Source of the DNA: an uncultured Clostridia bacterium
GTDB lineage: Bacteria; Bacillota; Clostridia; Christensenellales; CAG-917
Length of the DNA stretch: 64,000 bases
Reading direction: 5' to 3'
Assembly: GCA_944349635.1 (NCBI GenBank)
Contig: CALVNH010000001.1
Span: forward strand, 1-64,000
Part shown: positions 7,405 to 17,064 of the stretch, one piece after another
How the letters are laid out: each line of letters begins with the position of its first letter
Position numbering within the stretch: position 1 is the first letter of the stretch
Translations under genes and position numbers: made by a program
Notes under the pieces: generated by a model
Database searches by the model: none
The model's input: the letters and a program-made list of their open reading frames with translations, nothing else
What the model was told of the DNA's origin: nothing

Positions 7405-7962
7405 TCACTCGCAAAAGATTCGCAGAACGTTCTTTGCCGATTCTCTGAGCCGTTCCAGCGAGTCCGTATTTTCGATGATGCGCGTGGCGATTTTACGCAG
7501 TTTGTATTCGGGCGCCTGCACGCGGATTATCGCCCGCGCTCTTGCCAGTGCAACCCCGCGCTTGCACAATCTTTTGTATCTTTCGCGTTTTGGCGCCGTG
7601 ACGAGGATAATCTCGTCGAACATTCCCGCCATTCCGCTTTCCAGCACGAGGGGAAGCTCGACCACGAGAGGATTCGCGGTGCATTGCGCAACTTTTTTCG
7701 CGATTTCCGGGTGAGCTATGCCGTTGAGCGCTTTCAGTTTCTCCTTGTCGGAAAACACCTGCGAGGCAAGCCGTTTCTTGTCCACCACGCCGCACACCAC
7801 GCAGTCGGGAAAACGCTCGGATATTTTTGCGATGTAGTCGGGACTTTTGAGCAGTTCCGCGTTGATTTCGTCTGCGGAAAGAGCCGCAATGCCCATTTCG
7901 CGTGCAACTTTGAGCACCTCGGATTTCCCGCTCCCGATACCGCCTATTATAGCAATGTTCAT
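7405..7962 (-). CDS. coaE: Dephospho-CoA kinase
   Basis: CoaE phosphorylates the 3'-hydroxyl of dephospho-CoA with ATP, the last step of coenzyme A synthesis. The 185-aa product has a P-loop GGIGSGKS (residues 7-14) and the usual short length. The ATG at 7962 is chosen because the family begins right at the first beta strand (MNIAIIGG) and an AGAGG site precedes it. The reading frame extends further upstream but there overlaps polA. Only 8 nt separate it from the polA stop, so the two are almost certainly co-transcribed, as in many Bacillota. Confidence 0.92.
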   Translation of the reverse strand: MNIAIIGGIGSGKSEVLKVAREMGIAALSADEINAELLKSPDYIAKISERFPDCVVCGVVDKKRLASQVFSDKEKLKALNGIAHPEIAKKVAQCTANPLVVELPLVLESGMAGMFDEIILVTAPKRERYKRLCKRGVALARARAIIRVQAPEYKLRKIATRIIENTDSLERLRESAKNVLRIFCE

Positions 7963-7970
7963 ATTAACCT

Positions 7971-10490
7971 CTACTTCAACTCTCCCCAGGTGCGCGCAAC
8001 CGCCGTTTCGGCTATGAGAGGAACTTTGAGTGCCGCAACGGAGGACATCTCCTCCTTGAGAATGCGTGCGACGGTCTCCGCTTCGTCCTCGGCGGCCTCT
8101 ACGATGAGTTCGTCGTGTATTTGCAGAATCAACTGCGAACGCATGTTTTTCAACCGCTTCTCGACGGCAATCATGGCAAGTTTGACGATGTCCGCCGCAG
8201 ACCCCTGCAACGGCGTGTTCTTGGCCATTCTTTCCGCAGACGAACGGAGAAGATAATTGGACGCGGTGATTTCCTGCAAATTTCTGCGTCTGCCCAGCAT
8301 GGTAACGGCATAGCCGTTTTCCCTTGCGAAAGCCACACACCCGTCCAGATACTCCCGCACTTTGGGATAGTTCTCGAAATATTTATTTATAAATTCGTTT
8401 GCCTTGTATTGCGGAATGGACAGGTTTTCGGCAAGGCCGAACCCGCTCATTCCGTATATGATTCCGAAGTTTACCGCCTTTGCTTCCCGTCTTTGCGAAG
8501 GAGTGACCTCGCTCTGCGGAATGCCCAGAATCTTTGACGCGGTGAGCGCGTGAATGTCCTCGGAATTGACGTAAGCGTCTATGAGTCTCTCGTCGCCGCT
8601 GAGGTGAGCAAGCAAACGCAGTTCTATCTGCGAATAGTCCGCGGACACAAGCACACAGCCTTCTTTCGCCACAAACGCGCTCTTGACGTCCTTTGCTTCT
8701 TCCCCTCTCACGGGAATGTTCTGCAAATTGGGATTTGTGGAACTCAGTCTTCCCGTGGCGGTGATGCACTGATTGAAATCGGTGTGTATTCTGCCCCTGT
8801 TCACGAGAGGCTGCATTCCGGTGACGTAAGTGCCGAGCAATTTTGAAAAATGCCGCCATTCCAGCACAAGCCCGACAACGGGATGACTGTCCGCCAGCGC
8901 CGAAAGCACGTCCTCGCTCACGGAATAGCCGGTCTTGGTCTTTTTGCCGTGTCTGAGCCCCAGTTTGTCGAACAGAATCTCTCCCAACTGTTTCGGAGAA
9001 GCAATGTTGAAGTTCTGTCCCGCCGCTTCGTAAATTCTGGAAGAAAGGTCGTTGAGGACGTTTTCGTACTTGACTTTGAGTTTTCCCAGCACTTCGGAAT
9101 CCACCCCGACGCCTCTCTGCTCCATTGCGGCGAGAACGGGCACGAGGGGTTGTTCGACGTTGACGAACAAATCAAGCAGGTTCTGCTTCTTCATGGAGTC
9201 TGCGACAACGGTCGCATAACGGAAAATCTCCGCCGCACCGACATCGTAGCCCTCCGCGCCGAGAACCGCTTCCACGGACTTGATTGTTGCGCTGCCACGC
9301 GCAAGGTGTGCCGCTATCATGATGTCGAAGAATTCGCCTTCTGGCGAAAAACCGTATTTTCGAATCAGAGATTTGTAGTCGTAACATACGGTCTTGCGCG
9401 CGGAACAGAGTTCTGCAATCAACACAACCGCATCGTCGAACGACATGCCCTCGCCGAACAAATCGGTGACGCAACGCACCGTATATTCCGTATCTCCGTC
9501 AAAGGAGAACGTGACGTTTTCGCCTATAAGAACCGCAACCGTATTGTTGCCTGCAAACGCGTCGGAGATTTCCCGCTCCGACGAAACTTCCTCCGATTTC
9601 TTTTCGAAGGTTGCGGCACGCGGCGCGTCCGCGTCGTCGACGAACTTCATTCTCGGAATCAGAGAATTGAGTTCCATTTCGGAAAGACACGCTTTGACTT
9701 CGGAAGAATACTCCGCGCTAAAAGCCAAATCGTCCTCCGTTATTTCCAACGGGACGTCGCATTTTATGGTGGCAAGCCGTTTGGATAGCAGTGCGGATTC
9801 CTTGCCGTTCGAAACGGATTCACCCAACTTTCCTTTCAGCTCGTTTGCATGATTCAGCACTTCATCAAGCGTTTTGTACTGTTCAAGCAGCTGTTTTGCC
9901 GTTTTCTCGCCTACGCCTGGTATCCCGGGAATATTGTCGCTGGGGTCGCCGCGAAGCGCTTTGTAATCTATGAAACTCTCGGGAGTGAACCCGTCCTCGG
10001 CAAGACGTCCGGTGTCGTAAACTTCGATTTCGCTCACGCCCTTCTTGGTCCAGAACACCTTCGTCCTGTCGGATACCAGCTGAAAACTGTCACGGTCGCC
10101 CGTCAGAATTATACTCTCTCCGCCGAACATGCGCGAGAGCGTACCCAGGATGTCATCCGCTTCGTAACCCTCCGCGCTCACCGTGCGCACGCCCATGAGA
10201 TTGAGGATGCGTTTGAGCGGGTCGAACTGTTGCGCAAGCTCCGCGTCCATGGGCTTTCTGGTGCCCTTGTAACCGTCGTACATGAGATGTCGGAAAGTGG
10301 GTGCTTTCAAATCGAAAGCCGCCGCCACATGGGTGGGATTCTGCTCCTTTATTATGCGGAGAAACAAGGTAAGAAAGCCGTAAACCGCGCCCGTATAAAC
10401 CCCTTTGGAGGTTTTGAGATTGGGCAGAGCGTGGTAGGCTCTGTGAATAAGGCTGTTGGCGTCAATCAGAAGCGCTTTTTTTTGTGCCAT
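7971..10490 (-). CDS. polA: DNA polymerase I
   Basis: PolA fills gaps and removes RNA primers. The 839-aa protein has an N-terminal 5'-3' exonuclease domain (about 1-290; DANSLIHRA, DRDS and GDPSDNIPG visible). A middle 3'-5' exonuclease-like region (about 305-460) shows no recognisable DxE catalytic residues. The C-terminal polymerase domain has motif A (ADYSQIELR), motif B (RREAKAVNFGIIYG) and motif C (IHDELI). Lack of proofreading residues is common in Bacillota PolA. GGAGC precedes the ATG. It sits between the patatin gene (15-nt gap) and coaE (8-nt gap) in one minus-strand unit. Confidence 0.97.
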   Translation of the reverse strand: MAQKKALLIDANSLIHRAYHALPNLKTSKGVYTGAVYGFLTLFLRIIKEQNPTHVAAAFDLKAPTFRHLMYDGYKGTRKPMDAELAQQFDPLKRILNLMGVRTVSAEGYEADDILGTLSRMFGGESIILTGDRDSFQLVSDRTKVFWTKKGVSEIEVYDTGRLAEDGFTPESFIDYKALRGDPSDNIPGIPGVGEKTAKQLLEQYKTLDEVLNHANELKGKLGESVSNGKESALLSKRLATIKCDVPLEITEDDLAFSAEYSSEVKACLSEMELNSLIPRMKFVDDADAPRAATFEKKSEEVSSEREISDAFAGNNTVAVLIGENVTFSFDGDTEYTVRCVTDLFGEGMSFDDAVVLIAELCSARKTVCYDYKSLIRKYGFSPEGEFFDIMIAAHLARGSATIKSVEAVLGAEGYDVGAAEIFRYATVVADSMKKQNLLDLFVNVEQPLVPVLAAMEQRGVGVDSEVLGKLKVKYENVLNDLSSRIYEAAGQNFNIASPKQLGEILFDKLGLRHGKKTKTGYSVSEDVLSALADSHPVVGLVLEWRHFSKLLGTYVTGMQPLVNRGRIHTDFNQCITATGRLSSTNPNLQNIPVRGEEAKDVKSAFVAKEGCVLVSADYSQIELRLLAHLSGDERLIDAYVNSEDIHALTASKILGIPQSEVTPSQRREAKAVNFGIIYGMSGFGLAENLSIPQYKANEFINKYFENYPKVREYLDGCVAFARENGYAVTMLGRRRNLQEITASNYLLRSSAERMAKNTPLQGSAADIVKLAMIAVEKRLKNMRSQLILQIHDELIVEAAEDEAETVARILKEEMSSVAALKVPLIAETAVARTWGELK

Positions 10491-10505
10491 TTCTGCTCCT
10501 GTCCG

Positions 10506-11321
10506 TCATTCTTCGTCTGAAGCCGCGGTTTCGAGAGCTTCCAGAACTCTCTTCGCGTCGTTATAGCCGAGCTGTTTGAGGTTCTCTATGCGCTCGGGCG
10601 AAAATGCCATTGCCCTGCCGAGATTGGTTTCGGGCATTATGTAAATTATATCCAGGTCCTTCTGCTCTATTCTGCGTTTCGGCTGTTTGGATTCGGGATT
10701 GGTGCGGATTACCGCCATGCGTTTGCACCCCGTGCGGGCAAGCAGATTGATGGGCATATTGTCGTAAACGCCGCCGTCGATAAACTTCTTTCCGTCTATT
10801 ACCGTGGGAGGGAAAATGGGAAAACATGCCGACGCCACGATGTAATCGATGAGTTTTCCTTCGGGAATGTCCGCTTTCATTGCCTCGAAAGGCTCCATGT
10901 CCGAAATGTTGTACGCAACGCAACCGAAGTCGATTTCGCTCTTTCTGATGTCCTCTTCGTTGAGCCTCTCGTAAACGAAATGCAAAGACCTCTCGTAAGA
11001 TTCTCTGATTATTTCGCGTGCGGAAAGCAGTTTTTTGCCGGTGGCAATGATTAAATCGAGGTCAAAGTCCTTCTGACGGAAGCGCTGAACCGTGTCGTCG
11101 TCGAAATCGAACACGGGACAATACTTGATTTGCTCCCAGTATTCGGCAAGTTTTTCCAGACTTTGCGACACCAGCACCGCGCCGTTGAGCGCACCTATTG
11201 ACGTGCCCGTGACAGAATGGAAAGTGTAGCCGTACTCCGAAAGAGCAATCAACGCACCCAGTTCGTATGCGCCCTTTACACCTCCGCCTTCGAGAACGAG
11301 ACCTATGTGTTTATCCGCCAT
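10506..11321 (-). CDS. Patatin-like phospholipase
   Basis: A 271-aa patatin-fold lipid acyl hydrolase. It has the oxyanion-hole motif GGGVKGAYE (about 12-20), the nucleophile elbow GTSIG with Ser41, and the catalytic Asp in DGGVYDN (about residue 180). It lacks a signal peptide or membrane segment, so it is probably cytoplasmic and acts on membrane lipids. The start follows a GAGGGG site. It is the first gene of the patatin-polA-coaE unit and has a likely promoter just upstream. The lipid substrate cannot be told from sequence. Confidence 0.9.
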   Translation of the reverse strand: MADKHIGLVLEGGGVKGAYELGALIALSEYGYTFHSVTGTSIGALNGAVLVSQSLEKLAEYWEQIKYCPVFDFDDDTVQRFRQKDFDLDLIIATGKKLLSAREIIRESYERSLHFVYERLNEEDIRKSEIDFGCVAYNISDMEPFEAMKADIPEGKLIDYIVASACFPIFPPTVIDGKKFIDGGVYDNMPINLLARTGCKRMAVIRTNPESKQPKRRIEQKDLDIIYIMPETNLGRAMAFSPERIENLKQLGYNDAKRVLEALETAASDEE

Positions 11322-11357
11322 ATACCCCTCTGAAACGGCTTTTACGCCGATTATAAA

Positions 11358-11387
11358 ATTATAATTCTATTAAATTATGTTAAACAA
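11358..11387 (-). promoter_or_regulatory. Promoter of the patatin-polA-coaE unit
   Basis: On the minus strand TTGTTT (11382-11387), an 18-nt AT-rich spacer and TATAAT (11358-11363) lie about 37 nt before the patatin start. Confidence 0.6.
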
Positions 11388-11450
11388 TTATGTTTGTCGT
11401 GTCAAGCGTGTTTTGCGTTTTGAAAGCCCGCGAACATCGGAAAACAAAGG

Positions 11451-11475
11451 AAAAGCGCCTCCCGCAGGAGACGCT
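11451..11475 (-). terminator. Terminator after the Ig-like/beta-helix protein gene
   Basis: An 8-bp GC-rich hairpin (about 11456-11475) is followed on the minus strand by TTTTCCTTTG. It lies about 40 nt beyond the stop of the surface-protein gene. Confidence 0.65.
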
Positions 11476-11515
11476 CTCGCCTGATTTGCATTGACAAGTG
11501 CCTGAGCACACCGGC

Positions 11516-14221
11516 TTACTCCTCGTGCAGTCTGTCTATGAATGCGGGAGTAATCGAATAGGTCTGTCCGGGTCTGACACTCTTTTCGTTGCTGTAATAG
11601 CACCACATTTTGATGGGATAAGGTATCTCCATCAACGCGTCGGAAGTTATCATTGCGAATCTTTCGTCGTTGAATTCCAAATAACTCTTTTCCGTAATAC
11701 CCGTGCTCATAAGTCCGCCGTGCATATACAGCATTCCGTTGTATCTCGCGGTGAGATAGGAGTACGTGGGTTTGGAAAACTCGCTTTCCATCATGACCAT
11801 GAGTGCTTCTATCAGGTAATAGTTCTCTTCACCGACCATGCTGGAATCTATGAGCGACAGATTGTTGACGTCCTTCCAGTTGTAGATGTCGAAGAAGCCC
11901 TTGACGGTGAGCGAAGAGTTTCTGCCCTCTTTGACCGCCTGCTCCGCCTTTACCGCTTTTTCGGGAGTGTTGGAGAATCCGGTGTAATGGAAGTTCATCG
12001 TCGTGCCAATCATGTTTGACATAACCACGTTGTGAATTGTCACCTTGCCGTATCTCACGCCGCCCGCGTCGTTCATGTACGTCTTAACGTAAAGACCGAT
12101 ACCGCTGATGTTCCTGACCACGCAACCTTTGAGAGTGACGTCGGAACTTTCGACGTTCATACCGTTGCTGGTATTCTGCATTATGCTGTATTCAAGGCGC
12201 ATATCGGTAGGATGAAACTCCTCTTTTTCGTTCTCGCCGTGTCTTGACGAGAACGCGAAGCAATAGCCTTTGAGTCCCTGTGCGCCTTTTAGGTCGGTAA
12301 TCTCGTCGCCGATGTCGTTGTTGGGCGACACGATGACGTTGCTCACCACAATGGGCGAGTCGCCGCTGTGACGCACGCAGACCATTGTCGCGTTGTGCGC
12401 GTCCATATACGCTTTGGTGGAATAAATTCTCTTGTAGTTGCCGTACAGATTGCAGTAAATCTCGATTGTGGTGGCAGAAGGCTGGAAGGTGTTGAAGCCG
12501 TCACCGTACTCCACATCGGCATAAAGCGTGATGTTTTCAATCAGGGGTTCCACATACTCGTTGACGCCGTTTACTTCCTGATAGTTCTTGGAATCCTTAC
12601 CGGCGCGGGCAAGTTCGTCATAGGAACCCACCGCGACGCCCGGCACCACGTTCAACGTGACGTGATGCGTGATGAGCTCCGTCATGCCGGCGTATTTGGG
12701 ATATTTTGCCTTGACGGTAATGGTCACCGTCGTCTTTTCCTTTATGGCTTCGGGCACGAAAGTCACCACGTTGTCGGTGATGGTGACAAGTTCGGGCTTA
12801 TCGGCGGTGAAAATGAAAGCATCGTAGAAATATTCGAGTTCCGCTTCGTTTGCGGGCAGCATCGACGAACCGAACTCTATGGTGACGCTGTTCGGCACAT
12901 ACTCCTTGTCGAAAATGGAGATTTCGGGATTGGGGTCGAGCCTCTGAGAGGCAAAGACGGTTTCCCTTGCCAGTCCGACAGCCAGCGATTCGTCGGTGGT
13001 CTGAATCTGCAAAACCGCTATCTTCTTTGCCGCAAACAGCTTAATGCTTGCGCTCTTGTCGCCTGCCGTAGCCGTAACGGTTGCGGTACGTCCGTTTCCC
13101 ACGGGCGTCACCACGCCGTTTGCGTTGACTTCAACGACGGAAGTGTCGCTGGATTTCCATGTCACGGAAGGCGCGCCGTCCTTGAAATCGGAGAGCCATT
13201 CGGCGGACAGCACCAGCGGCATGTCGTCGGAAGAAATGACATACGGATTGTCTGAGGCATCGTCGAACGCCAGCAACGAAGCGTTTGCAATGGCGATGTC
13301 GTTTTCTTCGCATTTGACGAAAGTGACCGTCGCCCCGGAAGCGTCGGTAATCACCGCGCTGCTCTTGCCTTCCAGTATCGTGAGCGTGTCACCGCTCACG
13401 GCACCGTCCTTGACGCTTGCCACGGAACCCGTGAATCCGACTGCGGACAAAGACACTGCCTTTTCGTGCGTATAGACCACGGAGCCGAAGTATGTCAATC
13501 CTTTGTTCACTCTCACCGCAAAAGGCGCGCTTGTGACGGGTTCACTTTCGGGATTCGACGGAATCGCCGTCATCGTGATGTTTGCCGTGCCCTCACCCAC
13601 CGCGGTGACGACGCCGTTTGCGTCCACCACGGCAACGCTTTCGTTATCGGAAGCCCAGCTGCCTTTTGTGACAATGCTGTTGACGGGACGGTAGAACGCC
13701 GTAAACAGCGCTTTGTCTCCCGTGCTCATCGTCGCGGAACCGCTCAGAGTGACGGACTGAATATCGCTGTCGCCGACGCTGACGAAGCAGGAAGCCTTGA
13801 AGCCTTCCGCCTCGACGGTAATCGTAAACGTGCAATAACCGTTTATCTGAATCAATCCCGTGGAATTGGTGTTCGTCTTGTAGCCGTTGTCATCGACGAG
13901 AAACGCCAGCTCCGTATCGGAAGAATCGATATCCGGGTCGAGCGATGTAATCTTGCCCGTAATCGACCAGGTGACCGTCTTGTTCTTGGCGCGCTCCGGC
14001 ATGACCGTCACCGTCAGATAATCGTTGAGGTTGACGATGCGCTTATTTGTCTGGACGTCCACCTTCAAATCGGAATAATTGAGAGACAAGTCCGGTTTGT
14101 CTATACTTATGGACTCCACGGGAATATCCGTTTTAACGGAAACGAATCTTGTGACCAACCCCACAACCAACACTATGATTATTGGAATCAGCACCAAAAT
14201 TCCGAGCATTACTTTTTTCAT
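11516..14221 (-). CDS. Membrane-anchored Ig-like/beta-helix surface protein
   Basis: A 901-aa protein with a single N-terminal membrane anchor (about residues 4-25) and the rest extracytoplasmic. The first half holds repeated Ig-like (BIG2-type) modules, recognised by recurring VAVVDANGVVTAVGEG-like and VVEVNANGVVTPVGNG-like segments. The C-terminal 350 residues contain short repeats such as VTLKGCVVRNISGIGLYV that look like a right-handed beta-helix, as in pectate-lyase-like folds. The start at MKKVML follows AGGAGA. No catalytic residues can be assigned. The gene lies 160 nt downstream of an ABC exporter pair on the same strand and could be functionally linked to it. Carbohydrate binding or cell-envelope scaffolding are possible roles. 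Confidence 0.75.
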   Translation of the reverse strand: MKKVMLGILVLIPIIIVLVVGLVTRFVSVKTDIPVESISIDKPDLSLNYSDLKVDVQTNKRIVNLNDYLTVTVMPERAKNKTVTWSITGKITSLDPDIDSSDTELAFLVDDNGYKTNTNSTGLIQINGYCTFTITVEAEGFKASCFVSVGDSDIQSVTLSGSATMSTGDKALFTAFYRPVNSIVTKGSWASDNESVAVVDANGVVTAVGEGTANITMTAIPSNPESEPVTSAPFAVRVNKGLTYFGSVVYTHEKAVSLSAVGFTGSVASVKDGAVSGDTLTILEGKSSAVITDASGATVTFVKCEENDIAIANASLLAFDDASDNPYVISSDDMPLVLSAEWLSDFKDGAPSVTWKSSDTSVVEVNANGVVTPVGNGRTATVTATAGDKSASIKLFAAKKIAVLQIQTTDESLAVGLARETVFASQRLDPNPEISIFDKEYVPNSVTIEFGSSMLPANEAELEYFYDAFIFTADKPELVTITDNVVTFVPEAIKEKTTVTITVKAKYPKYAGMTELITHHVTLNVVPGVAVGSYDELARAGKDSKNYQEVNGVNEYVEPLIENITLYADVEYGDGFNTFQPSATTIEIYCNLYGNYKRIYSTKAYMDAHNATMVCVRHSGDSPIVVSNVIVSPNNDIGDEITDLKGAQGLKGYCFAFSSRHGENEKEEFHPTDMRLEYSIMQNTSNGMNVESSDVTLKGCVVRNISGIGLYVKTYMNDAGGVRYGKVTIHNVVMSNMIGTTMNFHYTGFSNTPEKAVKAEQAVKEGRNSSLTVKGFFDIYNWKDVNNLSLIDSSMVGEENYYLIEALMVMMESEFSKPTYSYLTARYNGMLYMHGGLMSTGITEKSYLEFNDERFAMITSDALMEIPYPIKMWCYYSNEKSVRPGQTYSITPAFIDRLHEE

Positions 14222-14380
14222 AAGAATCTCCTGAGTTGCTTTGAACGGAGCGGTGCGCCGCTTGCGGCGGAACACTTCGTCCGTCGGAACCCCGCGCAGG
14301 GCGTCGGTTCCGGTTTTGCGGAAGGCGTCGTGCGGTGTAACCGCCGCTTCCGCCCTGCCGAATGTCCTTGCCCCGACGCG

Positions 14381-16084
14381 TCAGGGAGTTATTTTCAGAT
14401 AGCGTTTGTCGAGATTGATGAACAGCGTGCACACGCTTGCTATGAGAATGAGCACGGTCACCACCGACAGAGCGATGTAGATGTCGCTCATGCTGTCGAT
14501 GAGCACGGTTTCGCCGATTTGAAGCGGAACGAAGTTGAACACCATCGAGAACACGCCGTAGACTACCGCAAGCACTATGCCGACCAGCAGCGACAATGCA
14601 ACGTTTTTGTTGGCGGCAACCAGTTCGCCGTCACCCGACACGTTGAACGTGGGCGACTTGACGTCCGCCCAGATGGACAGACAGGTGAGCGAAAGCACCG
14701 CCATTTCGGTTATGCAGAAAATGCAACCCACATCGAGCGGAGTCAGCAGTCTGCCCGCTTTCTCCGTCGCGAAAGCGGCACCCACGACGATACAACAAAG
14801 CACCACGGAACAAGTACCAACCAAGGCGTACAGGAACAGTTTGACGAGAATCTGATGCGTGAACGATACGGGAATTATTTTAGTATGGTAGAACGCATTG
14901 CCCTCTCTCGAAATGGATGTCGACGCAAACGAAACGATTATCGTGACGAAAATCGTAATGACCAGCAGCGTGAGTCCCGGAACTATTGCCGCACCGACCG
15001 TGTTCTTGCCCATCGTTGCCGCGAGGTTGTTGCAGAAGTACACCATTACGGGCGCCGCAACCGCCATGGCCAGATACTGGAAGGAATAGTTGAACGAACG
15101 CAGAATGAGATAGAATTCACGGTGCACCAGAGTTCCGAACACCGAGCGGCAGACGTTGGGAAGTTTCTTGTGGAAAGAAACTTTCTCAGTTTCTATGCCC
15201 TTGAGAATGGTCTTATAGTAGGTGCGCGTGGTGACGAAATACGCTCCGATTCCCAACACGCCCGTCATCAGGAAGATGTAAAGGAAAGCCAGACCGAGGT
15301 CCTGCGCTCCGAATCCGCCCGCTATTTTGCCGTTCAACAGCATGGCATACCATTTGAAAGGATAAGCGGCATGAGCAAACGCCTGATAGCGCGCAATCAT
15401 TTCCGCAGAGAAGAGCCCCACCCTTTCGGAACTCAGGTATTCCAGAATGCCGGTCAGCGCGGTCATATAAAGAATGAATCCTCCGCACAGTGCGGCAATA
15501 AGGAATATGAGCACCAGCAGAAACTGATTCTTCACGAGGTTGACCACGAACATGACGGGAATCGCCAGCAGATTGGCTATGAAATAAGGCACGAACACGC
15601 CCAGAATCATTATGCCGAGACTTGCAAAATAGAACCCCGCACCCGCAGACGTCACAATGCCGAATATGATGTAAAAAGGCAAGGTGAGCATGGCGTTGAT
15701 GATGACGTTGTGAATGAAGCAGTACAACGATTTCGCTATAAGTATTTCCGTACCGCTGACCGGGAAGCGCAAGAGCAATTCGTTGTCGCCGCTCATGTAC
15801 AGGTTCTTTACGACGTTGCCGATTGCCACGAGAGTGGACACCGACATCGTGAACAGGGTTGCGAGCACCAGGAATTCGAATCTCAGCGACGACCTCTTGA
15901 CGAACATATCCGTGAGGAAATATATGCCCGTCACCAGCACCGCGTAAATCGCAAGCGTAAAGACGATGTTCACGCCCTTCATGATTTTATCCTTCGTGCT
16001 GATTTCGACTTTGGAGCCGAATCTCGCACGGAGTTCCAGGCGCAACAGCGATTTTATGCTCGCCCAGGACAGAGAATCTTTCAT
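14381..16084 (-). CDS. ABC-2-type exporter permease
   Basis: A 567-aa polytopic membrane protein with about 12 hydrophobic segments, a cytoplasmic N-terminus, and segments such as SGDNELLLRFPVSGTEILIAKS that are typical of large ABC-2-like exporter permeases. Its ATG overlaps the stop of the ATPase gene by 4 nt, so the two are translationally coupled and form one transporter. The substrate is unknown; the neighbouring large surface protein may be a clue but the link is inferred from position only. Confidence 0.85.
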   Translation of the reverse strand: MKDSLSWASIKSLLRLELRARFGSKVEISTKDKIMKGVNIVFTLAIYAVLVTGIYFLTDMFVKRSSLRFEFLVLATLFTMSVSTLVAIGNVVKNLYMSGDNELLLRFPVSGTEILIAKSLYCFIHNVIINAMLTLPFYIIFGIVTSAGAGFYFASLGIMILGVFVPYFIANLLAIPVMFVVNLVKNQFLLVLIFLIAALCGGFILYMTALTGILEYLSSERVGLFSAEMIARYQAFAHAAYPFKWYAMLLNGKIAGGFGAQDLGLAFLYIFLMTGVLGIGAYFVTTRTYYKTILKGIETEKVSFHKKLPNVCRSVFGTLVHREFYLILRSFNYSFQYLAMAVAAPVMVYFCNNLAATMGKNTVGAAIVPGLTLLVITIFVTIIVSFASTSISREGNAFYHTKIIPVSFTHQILVKLFLYALVGTCSVVLCCIVVGAAFATEKAGRLLTPLDVGCIFCITEMAVLSLTCLSIWADVKSPTFNVSGDGELVAANKNVALSLLVGIVLAVVYGVFSMVFNFVPLQIGETVLIDSMSDIYIALSVVTVLILIASVCTLFINLDKRYLKITP

Positions 16085-16956
16085 TTGCGTTCTCCCCCCA
16101 TGTCGGCTTTCGGTGCATCGCCGGTCTGCTCCGCACCCGTTTCGGAGGAATTTGCGGCTTCCGCGTCGTCGTCTTCAACAAGGACGGGACGCATTTCCGC
16201 CTGCTCCTGCGCGATATAGTCTTCGAAAAGTCTCTTTTCGTAAGTGCCCGTGATTTTGAAGAATCTCTCTTCGAGGTTGGCCTTGTTCTCCTCGTTGCCC
16301 GCAAGGTCGAAACAATCGATGAGATGTCCGTCGTTGATGATGGCTACGCGGTGGCAAAGACGTTTGACCAAATCCAGGTTGTGGCTGGAAAAGAAAACCG
16401 TGTTGCCCTTCGCGCAATGCTCTTTCATATATGCGATGATTTCCGCCGTGGACTGCGGGTCGAGACCCATCATGGGCTCGTCGAGAACCCAAAGTCGCGG
16501 CTCGTGAATGAGTGCGGCAATGATGCATATTTTCTGTTTCATGCCGTGCGAATAAGATTTGATTTGCTTATCGATGGCAAAGCGGAGTTTAAACAGGTCG
16601 AGATACCTTTCCAGTCTTTCCGTCCTGTCCTGTTTGGAAACGCGGTAAAGGTCGGCAACGTAGTTGACGTATTCCCTGCCCGTCAGTTTTTCGTAAACGG
16701 AATGGTTGTCGGGAACGTAACCCATGTTCATCTTTGCCTTGATGGGCTCTTTCTGGATGTCGTAGCCGCAGATTTCGATTGTTCCGCCGTCGAAAGGCAG
16801 AATGCCCGTAAGGCACTTTATCGTTGTGGATTTGCCCGCGCCGTTCTGCCCGAGGAAGCCGAAAATTTCACCCGGGCGGAGTTCGATGGATATATCGTCA
16901 ACGGCGACACGGTCGCTTTTGGGATAGACTTTTTTCAAATTTTTGATGGTAAGCAT
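16081..16956 (-). CDS. ABC transporter ATP-binding protein
   Basis: The 291-aa ATPase has Walker A GQNGAGKST (about residues 38-46), a YSHGMKQK signature in place of LSGGQ, and Walker B WVLDEPMMGLDP. The last about 40 residues form an acidic, low-complexity tail not needed for catalysis. The start at MLTIKNLKK is selected by AGGAGAA 5 nt upstream; the longer frame to 17034 has no ribosome site. It energises the permease encoded immediately downstream. Confidence 0.93.
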   Translation of the reverse strand: MLTIKNLKKVYPKSDRVAVDDISIELRPGEIFGFLGQNGAGKSTTIKCLTGILPFDGGTIEICGYDIQKEPIKAKMNMGYVPDNHSVYEKLTGREYVNYVADLYRVSKQDRTERLERYLDLFKLRFAIDKQIKSYSHGMKQKICIIAALIHEPRLWVLDEPMMGLDPQSTAEIIAYMKEHCAKGNTVFFSSHNLDLVKRLCHRVAIINDGHLIDCFDLAGNEENKANLEERFFKITGTYEKRLFEDYIAQEQAEMRPVLVEDDDAEAANSSETGAEQTGDAPKADMGGERK

Positions 16957-17064
16957 AAAATTTCTCCTGATATTATTTTGTGCGCATAGGCGCGGTGACA
17001 CGCGGCATAGCAAAAAAATTGCGCCCGCGCGCAAATATGGAAACCCGAAATTCGGGAGAGTATT

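Noticed and set aside
13466..16219. A 917-codon open frame on the plus strand
   Set aside because: It lies opposite the surface protein and ABC permease genes. Its composition (rich in His, Arg and Gln) and lack of any motif show it is an antisense shadow of GC-rich coding DNA. The same holds for long antisense frames at 18006-19313, 19625-21028, 21902-23485, 26907-28103, 43648-45189, 47058-48557 and 50649-52226.
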